A DNA stretch of 64,000 bases, taken from Cylindrodendrum hubeiense. Lineage: Eukaryota; Ascomycota; Sordariomycetes; Hypocreales; Nectriaceae. The stretch spans positions 124,001 through 188,000 of the forward strand of contig JAANBB010000023.1 in NCBI GenBank assembly GCA_014621425.1. Reading direction: 5' to 3'. Below, piece after piece: positions 36,460-46,784 of the stretch (its first letter is position 1; each line of letters starts with the position of its first letter). Made by a program: the position numbers and the translations under genes. The notes beneath the pieces were generated by a model. It had not been told where the DNA came from. It was given only the letters and a program-made list of their open reading frames with translations, and made no database searches.

Positions 36460-38159
36460 ATGGCAAAGTCGATACAGTCCATCATTGGCTTCATAGCCAA
36501 TACGCCAACAGTTGCATCTTTGACCTTGACCATAAGTTTAATTGCGGTTGCACGAATCGTCTACTACTACTATTTTCATCCGCTTGCTGGGTATCCGGGG
36601 CCTGCTGTCGCAAAATTCACCAACTTATGGAAGGTTTACCAGCTATGGAGCTTGCACATGCCCGAGACTCTGAGAGAGTTACACGAAAAGTACGGTGAGG
36701 TTGTTCGGGTTGGCCCGAATGATTTATCATTCAGCGCTGGTGGAGCAGTCGCCGACATTTATAAAGGCGGGCGCAGTTTACCAAAAACTAAGTTCTACGA
36801 TGGATTCACTACTTTCAACCCAAATCTGTTTGGGACGCAAGATGAGGAGGTAAGATACGATCATGACAGAGCCGAAACTGGCAGCTTACCGAATGCTTGA
36901 CGCAGATTCATAGCATACGTCGTCGACAGATGGCCCACGCATTCTCGTTGCAATCCATCCGAGAAATGGAAAAATTCATCGACAATCACCTCTTACAACT
37001 GCGCAAAAACCTTGATCACTATGCTGATACGGAAGAGGTTTTCGATCTTAAGGAGTTAATTGCGTTTTACGTTCTCGATGTATTAGGCGACCTTGCTTTC
37101 AGCAGAAGCTTCGAATCTCAGATTGAGCAAGACACGAAAAAGCTGCCACCAATCAACGACCACATCTACCTCGCCTGTTTGATGGGTATGATGCCTGAAA
37201 TGATGCCATTTCTCAAAGCAGTGGCTGTTTGGACACCTCTGCCATGGCTCCAGGGACTGTTCCGAGCCCGAAAGCAGTTGAAGGATCTGACTGCAGAATG
37301 TGTCAGTCACCGACTGCGCGAGAAGATCAGCAGCCGAAAAGACCTTCTCACTTGCCTTATCAATGCAGTCGATCCAGAAACGGGAACGACTCTGACTGAG
37401 CTTGACATTAATACTGAAGCTTTTGCAATGATGTAGGTGAACTTAATCTAAGTGAAATGACCTCAACTCACATCCTTCCAGAGTTGCAGGCTCTCACACC
37501 ACATCTGGCACCCTTACACTTTTGTTTTCGCACCTTCTTCAAAACCAAACGGTCCTAGAAAAGGTCGTCGTTGAGATTGATACACAACTATCCCACATTA
37601 AGGATGAAATAAACCCAAGCGAGGGATTGGAGCAGAATCTGCCTTATATCATGGCGTGCATTCAAGAGAATTTCAGAATCAACCCAGTATTTACGATGCC
37701 ATTGCCACGCAAAGTCACTGTGGAAGGAGGTCTTGAAATAGATGGTCACCTTGTACCAAAAAATGTGAGACTTTCCAGAGACCTGCTGCTATCAAGGCTA
37801 ACTGACAGTGTTAGACGACCGTTTTCAGTCTGAACCACGTCGTGCATCATAAAACATCTATCTGGGGACCTGATCATGACATATTTGACCCATCAAGATT
37901 CCTTGGGCCCAACGCGGAGTTATTGAAGCGCAATTTGAGTCCCTTCAGCATTGGCCACCGCATGTGTATCGGAAAGAATATGGCTATGACAAATATTCTC
38001 AAAGTGCTGACTACTGTTTTAAAGCACTATGAGTTAAAATTGACGAACCCGAAACAGAGAATATCAACGATTAGTGTGGGAATTTCTGAGAAGGAAGGCC
38101 CTTTGGAGTGTCGTGTAAGAAGGAGACGCAATATCTCCAGTATGAACCGTGGTGTGTGA
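36460..38159 (+). CDS. Cytochrome P450 monooxygenase
   Basis: Exons 36460-36849, 36906-37432, 37482-37764 and 37815-38159 join to 514 residues. An N-terminal membrane anchor (residues ~19-40) is followed by a proline-rich hinge (HPLAGYPGPAVAKF). The I-helix motif is AGSHTTS, the K-helix ExxR is ENFR, the meander has FDPSRF and the heme loop is FSIGHRMCIG with the heme-ligating Cys at 451. All essential elements are present. It probably sits in the ER membrane and needs a P450 reductase. The substrate is unknown; the neighbouring esterase, regulator and amidotransferase suggest a small pathway. Confidence 0.88.
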
Positions 38160-38330
38160 GGGTAACCTAAAGACACACTGGCGATCAATGTGGTAAGATC
38201 CTTCTACAAATGCCTCGTAAGTGAAATCACGGATGTGCAGCTTTATTCGAGTCTCTAGGGCTAGTTATTTCTTTTTATCTATACTTGGTTCTATCATTCA
38301 TTCAGGTTGAAAACAGAAATGCATTACATA

Positions 38331-39175
38331 CTAAGGGCGCTTCTCAAATAAGAATTTCGGAATTGCCTTCGCAAACAAATCCCCGTCATGCTCAGAGTCA
38401 ATCTTTGACAACGCCTCTTGATACTCCCGATCCTCAATCAAATTTTGCTCGAAGCGAGAATCCAGATACTGCTTGATGATGAATGCGTTCGCCTCTGGGT
38501 GACCTTGAATGCCCAATACTCTCCCTGGCTCGTACATAAACTGAACTTCAGATATCGCGCTGGAGCCGAGAATCTCCATCCCAGGCGGAGTCTCCACAAC
38601 AGTGTCCAGATGCATTTGATGGAGATTCTAAACCAAAGTTTTAGCAGGTTTTGACAGTAACCTCCGTGAAGGAACTCACCAAATGGCCAACCCCAAATAG
38701 ATCGATCCCGGATGGTGTTAGGTCGACTTTTGTAACTGATAGCTCACAGCCTTTGGGGTTCTTGATGACTCTGCCGCCCAAAGCCCTTGCAAGAATCTGG
38801 TGTCCGTAGCAAATGGCCAAAATTGGAGTGCGGCTGTGGTATGTCTCTTTTAGAAAGTCCATGAGTTTAAACGCCCATGGATAATCATCGTAGGCGGCAT
38901 ATTCTATTCATGTCAATTCCTGTCTGTTTCGTTGGATTGTTCTACATACTTCCTGCAGTCAAGAATACCCCATCAATTTCGTCTAGACGAGGATAAGACT
39001 GGGCCTTGACCACGTCCCATTTTGTGATTTGAAGTTCCGGAACTGGTCCCTCAGCCTGCTCGAAACCACGACGCACGAGTCTCTCAACAATATCGCCGTA
39101 CGAGCCTTGGGTATCTGAAATGGAGCTGGGAGTCTTGTCGGTTTCCAAAATGGCTAGGCGAAATACGGAAGTCAT
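38331..39175 (-). CDS. Class I glutamine amidotransferase-like protein
   Basis: Exons 39175-38950, 38903-38680 and 38627-38331 join to 248 residues. The nucleophile is C107 in LAICYGHQIL, with H193 and E195 in GIQGHPEA completing the Cys-His-Glu triad. It is a stand-alone domain like the yeast YLR126C group and some gamma-glutamyl hydrolase-like proteins, not fused to a synthase. Cytosolic; the acceptor substrate is unknown. It is convergent with the P450 gene. Confidence 0.85.
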
Positions 39176-39932
39176 TGTGGGCTATTGGTAGACGGAATCA
39201 GGCGATGAGAACCCTAGTTGCAGTCCAGGACTAGAAATGTCTCTATCGCGCTCTTTTATGGCCGCGAAAGATGACTCATCTAGTTTTGGTTAGAGGCTCC
39301 ATCTTGGCTTCATGGGTCTTGGGTCTCGGCAATTGAGCCGAACACTTGCAAACATCCTGCTGAAGTCATTCTCTAGATTGAGAAGGCTACCTTAATGTAA
39401 AAGGGTCATTTATTTCGGGCTCAAAATTGCAATACGACTCCTGGCCTGCGCTTTCAAGTGAAGTCTAGACTTGTTCCCGATCTGAATCTCTAAATTTCCA
39501 ACACGCAAGTGTTTAAAATAATGGATACGTGACTGCCTAGTGCTTCCCATTTCAATTTGTGATTGAACCGAAGAAGGCGCATCCGGGGCGAAAAGGTTTC
39601 TCTTTTATACTGGCTGGTAAGTTGCGTTGTGGACGGGTAGCAAGTCTCAGTAAGCCCTCGGCCCGTGAGCCGTGTCTCGGTGCAGAGCCGAGCCACTACG
39701 GTGCCAAGCAAGTTATTGGACGTATGATTTCCCCCAAAAAAGCGGGAACTTTGGAATACAATGTGAGTGGTTTACAATATTTTAGCTACATTCCATGACT
39801 CGCAAATTGGAAGCCGCCCCCTATTCAATCAGACCGGATCACCATGACCCTCGTGATTAGCGCCCCAGATCCCCATTTTGCAGCGTTTCAACTCCCGTAG
39901 CGCACCACCTTTGCGGCTATTGATACCGAGAA
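39176..39932. other. Intergenic region, no gene seen
   Basis: About 0.75 kb between the start of the amidotransferase gene and the 3' end of malate synthase. Short unrelated frames only. Confidence 0.35.
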
Positions 39933-41741
39933 TCATACCTTCTTCGTAGTAATATGTCCGTAAAGCATCCTGAGACTATTAGTCACTTGTCCACTTCAGG
40001 TCACCACAACAGGTAAATACTTACGAAGGCAAGAAGCTTGTGTAGTCCTCTCCAGTAATCTGCTCCCGAAGATATTTGGCGGTAAGGCCAAATTTATGCT
40101 CAGCCACAGCTGTCTTTAACAACTCCTCAACTTGTTCATCCAAGAGACGCTGCATAAGAGCCTTGTCGAGTCGAATGCCCTCGACAGTGCTGGTCTTGTG
40201 ACGAGCCCACTGCCATAGCTGACTTCGTGATACTTCAGCGGTAGCCGCGTCCTCCTATTAAACGTTAGTCCTAGCAAGTTAGTTCTAGTAGGTTAACTGA
40301 CCATGAGATAATTGATGGGGCTGCATCCAATTCCGCGTAGCCACGCCTCAATGTACACCAGACAGACGTGGATATTCTTCTTCACTCCTTCAATAGTAAT
40401 GTTGCCCGGGACATTGGGGTTGAGGAGATCATCTCTAGTAACTTGAGCAAGGGGAGGACGACGGAAGGTCTGGTTGGCCGTGGGCATGTAGGTGTTGAAA
40501 ATCTCTTCGGCAATGGGTGCAAGCGCCGGATGAGCCACCCAGGTTCCGTCATGACCAGCAAGAGCCTCTCGAAGCTTATCAGCTCGAACGTTGGCCATAG
40601 CCTTTGCATTGGCCTCTTCGTTATTCTTGATGGGGATAAGGGCAGCCATTCCACCCATGGCATGGACACCACGACGGTGACAGGTGCTGATAAGGAGCCT
40701 AACATAAGCGTCCATGAATGGTACAGTCATGGTGACGTCGGCGCGGTCAGGAAGAATAAAATCGGGACGGTTTCGGAAGAGCTTCACAAAAGTGAAGATG
40801 TAATCCCACCGACCACAGTTCAAGCCACCAATATGGTCTTTAAGTTCGTAAATAATCTGCCCAGCCAGTTAATAATATTCTTTATGTACGTGTGCATCTC
40901 AACTTGCCTCATCCATTTCAAAAACGGCGGTGATGGTCTCAATCAGTACCGTACCACGGATAGTACCCCTGGGAATACCAATAAAGTCCTGGGCGACGTT
41001 GTACACGTCGTTCCATAGCCTGGCCTCGTGGTGCGATTCAAGCTTAGGCAGGTAGAAGTAGGGGCCGAATCCCCGCGCGATCAGCTCTTTGGCGTTGTGG
41101 AAAAAGTAGAGACCAAAGTCGAAGAGGGCCCCAGAGATGGGAGCACCGTCAACGAGGAAATGCTCTTCATCGAGATGCCACCCACGAGTACGGCAGATTA
41201 ATGTAGGGAGTGTTCGATCAGTGCGCAATTTGTACTCTTTGGCTCCAAGAGTAAAATCAATTTGGCGTCGAACGGCATCAAGTAGATTGACCTGGCCTTG
41301 AAGGACATTGTTCCAGGTCGGGGTAAGTGAATCTGCATTCATTAGTGGGTGTTATAATTGTGCAAGTTACAACTACATACCCTCAAAATCGGCCATGTAG
41401 GCATAGACATTGGAGTTGAGAGCATTCACAATCATCTTGCGATCAGTTGGACCGGTGATTTCAACTCTTCGGTCAGCCAGGCCTGGCGCAGGTGAAGCTC
41501 CTCGCCATTTCCGATCATCTCGGATGTCTTTTGTTTCAGACAAAAAGTCGGGAAGTTCTCCAGCATCAATCTTCTTTTCACGAATTTCTCGGGTGCGAAG
41601 TAGTTGCTTGCGAGTTGATTCAAAAGATCGGTGCAAGGTGCTGAGAAACTGGCAAGCTTCATCAGTTAGAACCTTTTTGCCAACATCGTCGACTTCTCCG
41701 AGAATAGCAAATTGTTGCGGTTTGTGGGGTACGAGAACCAT
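39933..41741 (-). CDS. Malate synthase
   Basis: Exons 41741-41381, 41332-40908, 40856-40302, 40254-40025 and 39969-39933 join to 535 residues. It condenses glyoxylate with acetyl-CoA to malate in the glyoxylate cycle. Signatures include ADFEGDSLTPTW, the [13 protein letters not shown] segment, [13 protein letters not shown] and [11 protein letters not shown], with [18 protein letters not shown] in the core. Intron 2 (40907-40857) starts with GC (GCAAGT). Intron 3 uses GTCAGT. The C-terminus from the last exon reads [11 protein letters not shown], so it does not end in a SKL-like PTS1. Fungal malate synthases usually carry one and run ~540 residues. The alternative frame of the last exon also lacks a PTS1. 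It may be a cytosolic isoform, or the end may be mispredicted. CCCGAG repeats lie upstream. Confidence 0.88.
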
Positions 41742-41880
41742 GATGATGAGTTAAAAGTATCAAAGATGTCAGTGAAATATTGGCTCGAATTGTTTGGTAT
41801 GGTTTATTGTCACTGGAAGCATACTTCTATTATAGTTCTGGTGGTATACTTGGTAACCTCCGAATTTCTGTCCCGGGTAG

Positions 41881-41930
41881 CCCGAGGGTATCCGCTCGGG
41901 GAATTTGCCCGAGGGTCGGAAGGCCTGCCG
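41881..41930. promoter_or_regulatory. CCCGAG/CTCGGG inverted and direct repeats upstream of malate synthase
   Basis: CCCGAG occurs at 41881-41886 and 41908-41913 and its complement CTCGGG at 41895-41900. The last two form a perfect 6-bp inverted repeat around a 7-base spacer. A CGG-N8-CCG element follows at 41917-41930. CGG/CCG half-sites in this layout are typical targets of zinc-cluster activators; in aspergilli the acetate regulator FacB drives malate synthase through such GC-rich split sites. Assignment here is inference. Confidence 0.45.
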
Positions 41931-41963
41931 AGACCCATCCGGAAGCCACCATGAAATATTCAC

Positions 41964-41993
41964 CACTTAGGACTCGTGCACTTAGGACTCGTG
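41964..41993. repeat. Exact 15-bp tandem repeat
   Basis: CACTTAGGACTCGTG is present twice without spacer, about 220 bases upstream of malate synthase. Could be a duplicated protein-binding site or a simple replication slip. Confidence 0.6.
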
Positions 41994-43096
41994 ACGATGA
42001 CCGGCCAGGAATCCGATGATTTGACTTGTGAGGGAGTCGGGAATGGGCCCCGAATAGGTAAACGCCGCGCCCAAGGTCGGCTGACTTGATGCACCATACC
42101 TCAAGAGTCGCCACTCGCATCACTCCGAAGCCGAGATATTGGGTATCTTAGCTCGCTGCTTCGCCAAAATTTCCGATTCTCCGAGCATTATGCTGATAGC
42201 TCCGTCGCAGATCCTCGAAATGGAGCTTAGAAGATGTCCGTGGCGAGAGCTTTTAGATAACTTGGCGTCTTTAGTTGCAGTAGGGAGGAAGCCGCCTCGG
42301 ACACCTTCCGGTTCTCATCTTGGCTTTCGGCTTACTTAAGATTTTTCATCCTTTGAATTTACGCAACATTTTTAAATCGATAGATGTCGGCATTATATCG
42401 GACATATCCTTGGATTGATACATCGATCACACGCCCTGGTTCTACGACATGTGATCTCATCGCGGCCGCCTACATCTTAACCTGCACAGCGCGTCTCCCA
42501 ATAAATCCCACACCGCTCATAGCGAATCCGCGACTCAAAATGAATGTACTTTCATTACTGGCGAGAATAAAGGTTCGGACAGGGTATTCTTGGGGCTGTG
42601 TACCTAGTTGATCCAAGCTCGGGCTCGATCTCGTATTCCCGACCAACAATGTAAAGTGGCATCATCACTGAAACGAGATGGGCAAGCCTTATGGTTCTTT
42701 ATTTGCCATGGTGGCCACCAAACTGCGAGAAAAAGAAGAGACGAGCTAGCTTTTTCGATTCCAGATACTACGGGTAGAGATATCAAAGCCGTCGAAGTAA
42801 ATAGCTTTTAATTGTCCTGGCTGATTCACGGATCTGGAATCGAAAGACCTCAATTTTCTGTTGGTTCCCACTTGCACGACGAATCCTGTAAGCTGTTGGT
42901 AGACGTGAAATCCTTCTGTGGAGCTTTTAATAAAGCTTTGCCAGAATGAGCAGATGTGAAACAGCAGCTGAAAAATAATTTTAAAATCAGGCCTACTCCC
43001 CGTCTCAGCAATATTAGCTGACAAAATATTTATTCAGTGACTTGCCACTGATGTTGCATCTACCCTCTCCTTTAGTCGCCAACAAATATTGACAAC

Positions 43097-43925
43097 ATGG
43101 TTCGCCTTTTCGCTGTACTTGCCCTCTCCGGCGCCTTCGCCGTCGCAGCTGCTGATGCTGTCACCCAAACGAACCTGAAGATATACCCCTCTGGTTACTG
43201 GTTTTACAGGACCGAGTCCATGGATGCGTCTATCATCGATGTAAATGGAGACACGACTACATTTGCACTGTGTCACCCGAAATCCAATTCCACAGAGTTG
43301 CCAAGCGATTTGGAACGTGAAACCACCCTCACCTATGGGCCCACGATGATGGAGTTAACAGAGATTGAGAGTGCTGAAACCATGCTGGCGGACTTTGACT
43401 CTACTTTGTGCGTACCGCAATAGCATTAAAATGCGCAAGCGACTACTAACTTGCTCATCACACTACAGTGTTTACAACCCACATTGTACTAGAGTCAAGA
43501 CGGAAGGTAGTCCAGACACTGTAACCTGCACAATCGAGATGACCGGAGAACTCTCAGGAGTTCTAGTGTCATCAACCGACAGTGTACTCTTCAGCAAATA
43601 CCTGACTTCTTCGATGAACATCGCCATTACAGCCGGCGCCAGTAAGCTCAAGGGACAGGGTGCGACAAATACCGGCGCATCTACAACTGCTACTGAAACC
43701 ACTATTGCCACATCACCTTCATCTACCTCTGTGGTACCCAAAACTACCGACAGTATCACTAAGAGTTCCAGCTCTCGTCCTTCTTCCGCCTCTGAGGTGG
43801 AATCGACTGCATCTGAGGCGACATCAACTGCTAGCAGCAGCGAAAATGCTGCCAGGCCAATCAAAACGCAGAACGCGGCCCTGGTTGGGATGGCCGTGGT
43901 AGGTGGTGCTGCTCTACTGTTCTAG
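43097..43925 (+). CDS. Small secreted GPI-anchored Ser/Thr-rich protein
   Basis: Exons 43097-43407 and 43469-43925 (GTGCGT...ACAG) join to 255 residues. A signal peptide (residues 1-19, MVRLFAVLALSGAFAVAAA) leads into a ~130-residue compact domain with four cysteines. A Thr/Ser stalk follows, ending in a short hydrophobic tail (ALVGMAVVGGAALLF) typical of a GPI attachment signal. No catalytic motif is seen. Likely a cell-wall or plasma-membrane surface protein, of the effector-like or structural kind; the family is not recognised. Confidence 0.75.
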
Positions 43926-44212
43926 CAGCGGCAACCTTCTCGACTCTAGCTCTGCATCAGGCCCAGTACATGGATATATAGAGGGATGGAAGGGTATTCG
44001 GTCTTATTGAGGAGCAGTTATGAAAGTGTTAAATTGTGTAAGATGAGATACTCGTACAATATTTAGAATGAAATACATGGACGGATGATTGACCACCATG
44101 AGCGTGAAGCATAGGCAAGGAGATGAGTGACAGCAATCTGTAGGCACAACGAGTCTCGTTCGTGAAATACGCTATCGTCCGTTCAGTTCCTTGAAATGAA
44201 ATTGCAATTCAT

Positions 44213-45856
44213 TCATTCCTTCTTCGTCAACACATCCTCGCCCTCAGCGTAAGCATCGACTTTGTATTTGGCAAACTCTCGAGTCTTGACACCCCGAGCA
44301 AAAAGAATGTCCAGCTCCTCAAAGGTTTTACCCTTAGTCTCAGGCAGTCGGAAAAAGGTCCAGATAAAGAAGACGAATGCACACCCACCCCAGAAAAAGT
44401 CTGTCTTGCCTTTCCAATCACCTGCTGTTGGATTGAGCATGTATGGGTTGATGACATTGCAAATAATCTGAGCGATGTAGTATGTAATTCGACTAAGGCA
44501 GATGCTCTTGTTTCGGAGACGCGTCGAAGATACCTCGGCAATGATGGCGTAGCAAACCGGTCCGACTGTCATGTAGTAGACACCCAGCCACAGGAGCATC
44601 ATGCCAGCCTGCACATAGTTGCCAACTTCCGAGTCACTAGCACCGACACTGATGAATCCAACGACCATCAATATCGTGGTTAAGAGACCAAGACCCCAAA
44701 GGTACAAGGTTCGACGACCGAAGGGATTCAGTAGGTACCAAGATATGATGGTTCCCACAGATGCGATCCCGAGGCCCCCAACAGACATCCGGAATGAGAT
44801 AGATTCAGGGAGGCCGGCCTGAACAAAGAAATATGTAGGAGTTCCACCCATCGCCGACCCGCAAAATGGCTGAGCTGCAAACGCCATGCAAGCAATCTCG
44901 GTGCGACGACGATCAAATCCGCGGAAGCAATCAAGATACGATGTGCCCTGGTCAATCGACATTTCGATTTCATTGGTATGGACCATCATTGCCACAGTCT
45001 GCTTCGCTTGGTTTTGCTTGGGATTCGAACCAAGCCGTGTGACGGACTTTTCTGCTTCCTCATAGTTGCCAACGCGGACAAAGTGCCATGGCGACTCTGG
45101 GGCGAACCACAACACCGCGAATAGCGGGATGGGCCACGCCCACTGAATAGCAAAGGGAATGCGGTAAGACCACTGTCCTGGTTTGTCGGAGAAGCCAGAC
45201 TGGACTCCAGCTGAGATGAGCTGGCCTAGCGCCCAGCAGAGGTTGACATAAACGGTGAGATAGCCACGCAAGGCCATTGGGCACACCTCGAAAGCATAGG
45301 CCGGAGCCATTGTGGCAAAGACACCCCAGGGAATGCCACAGAGGAATTCACCGACGAGCAAAACAGGCAGATTCGGAGAGAAGAACGAAATGAAGATGCA
45401 TCCGCAAATGGCAGCCAACGAGGCCAGGAGCACCTTGCGATAGCCGAACTTGTGGGTAAAGTAGCCGTTGGCAAATGCACCAATAATAGTGCCAACACTT
45501 ACGGCGTTGCTGAGACCGTTCTGCCAGGATGCTGTAATCTGATAGCTATCCGTTTCCGGGATGTATTTGCCATAATGCTCTCTGAAGGACGGTTGAGCGA
45601 AGAAGGAGGAGATCAAGACAATGTCATATCCCTCCATGATGATGGACGTCGACAGCAAGACAGACCACATAACCGCCTTTGGATAGCAGCGGATAGCGTC
45701 CATGAACTTGAGGTTGTGCTCTTCCTCGGCGGCCTGTTTGGCAATCGCCAGGTCTTTGGTGGGATTGTAGTCGGCAGCATGGTCGTCTTCGCTGACCCTG
45801 GCCACCTTGTCGTCAAGATTGGGGGACATTGTTTCGTGTTTTTCGGAGTCAGTCAT
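44213..45856 (-). CDS. MFS alpha-glucoside/oligosaccharide:H+ symporter
   Basis: A single exon encoding 547 residues with twelve predicted membrane helices and long polar ends. Sugar-porter marks include the loop after helix 2 (GYFTHKFGYRKVLL), the GEFLCGIPWGVF helix, PESPWHFVRVG after helix 6, NPFGRRTLYLWG after helix 8 and the final FFRLPETKGKTFEELD. These place it with fungal maltose/alpha-glucoside permeases (MAL-type) rather than hexose carriers. Plasma membrane. It is divergent from the dual-finger regulator gene and near a GH31 glycosidase, so it probably imports the glycosidase's substrate, a maltose-like or isoprimeverose-like disaccharide. Confidence 0.88.
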   Translation of the reverse strand: MTDSEKHETMSPNLDDKVARVSEDDHAADYNPTKDLAIAKQAAEEEHNLKFMDAIRCYPKAVMWSVLLSTSIIMEGYDIVLISSFFAQPSFREHYGKYIPETDSYQITASWQNGLSNAVSVGTIIGAFANGYFTHKFGYRKVLLASLAAICGCIFISFFSPNLPVLLVGEFLCGIPWGVFATMAPAYAFEVCPMALRGYLTVYVNLCWALGQLISAGVQSGFSDKPGQWSYRIPFAIQWAWPIPLFAVLWFAPESPWHFVRVGNYEEAEKSVTRLGSNPKQNQAKQTVAMMVHTNEIEMSIDQGTSYLDCFRGFDRRRTEIACMAFAAQPFCGSAMGGTPTYFFVQAGLPESISFRMSVGGLGIASVGTIISWYLLNPFGRRTLYLWGLGLLTTILMVVGFISVGASDSEVGNYVQAGMMLLWLGVYYMTVGPVCYAIIAEVSSTRLRNKSICLSRITYYIAQIICNVINPYMLNPTAGDWKGKTDFFWGGCAFVFFIWTFFRLPETKGKTFEELDILFARGVKTREFAKYKVDAYAEGEDVLTKKE

Positions 45857-46784
45857 TGCGACTGACGATAGAAGATTGAAGAAAGGAATGGCTCGATTGG
45901 TTACTGCTCCGAGACAATGGAGATGTACGAGAGGGCTTCATGGAGCGGAGAAGAAGTCTTATGTATTTTTTTTTGTGAGTGTGTGAATAATATATCGGAA
46001 GATCATTTGGACCAGTCTATACTTCCCATGCAACTGACTGTTGCACGCTACAATTGCGGAACCCGGGGTTGTGGCAGCGGAATGTGGAGAAGCGCGACTC
46101 ATCCTGGGGTCGTGGAGTGCTTTGCTCTAACCGGCACCGATGATCCTTGTTTACCCCGCCGGAGACAATTTACGAAGCCAGTGGCACTTCTCCGGTGGCG
46201 GATATTGAGCTACTCCTGACGAATTTACCTCTCCTCCCGATTCGCTGAGGCATGGCACGGGACAAGCTAGAGGAACATGGGCGGGTAAATTTGACTCAAA
46301 CAGTACCAGGAAGCGACACAATGTATAATGAGGGCTGTATTCAGCAGCAACTGCCGGTCAAAGCAAGGTTAACCACGGCCTAAGCGTAGCGTCGATGAAA
46401 GGCTGCTGGCTGAGGCATGAAACGCTCTACATCACACATTACTTCAGTCTTCAACAACCTTGTCATCACGGACACTATCCTAGACTTTGACTTGGCCAAG
46501 TCCGATGGGGTTAAACGAAAATGGGACCACAACGTCGGTCAATCCGAGATCGCTGATGGGACGCTGAACCGACTCTTGTTTACCCCGCATGATTCTGCAC
46601 AATCGGACTGATTATCTTCCCCGCAAACAACTCTCCGGCACTCATTCTGCAGGTCAAGGAACGACCCCACGCGTCCGTCAATCTGCGACACGAGACAGCT
46701 TCGTTTGAGCCGGCCCCCATACGATAGTCCACATTGTGCAATGCTACTACGCGTCAGTGGGCAAGGCTGTCTTTCTCCGGTGAA
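45857..46784. promoter_or_regulatory. Divergent promoter region of the permease and regulator genes, with CCGG-core sites
   Basis: No gene in this 0.93 kb. CTCCGGTGG (complement of CCACCGGAG) is at 46190-46198, GCCGGAG at 46158-46164, CTCCGGCAC at 46633-46641 and CTCCGGTGA at 46775-46783, the last directly before the start codon. The same core recurs upstream of the GH31 gene, which suggests shared regulation. Confidence 0.5.

Larger units (their letters stand above)
41742..43096. other. Divergent intergenic region of malate synthase and a small GPI protein gene
   Basis: 1.36 kb with no gene seen. Structured elements are listed separately: CCCGAG-type sites at 41881-41930 and an exact 15-bp tandem repeat at 41964-41993. 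Confidence 0.4.

Noticed and set aside
39797..39969. Alternative reading of the last malate synthase exon giving a ~46-residue tail ([11 protein letters not shown] start)
   Set aside because: It is open and looks protein-like, but the splice phase does not lead into it, and the in-phase reading MLYGHITT resembles the usual end of the family.
40368..41018. 216-codon frame antisense to malate synthase
   Set aside because: It crosses the intron of a well-supported gene and has no recognisable feature.
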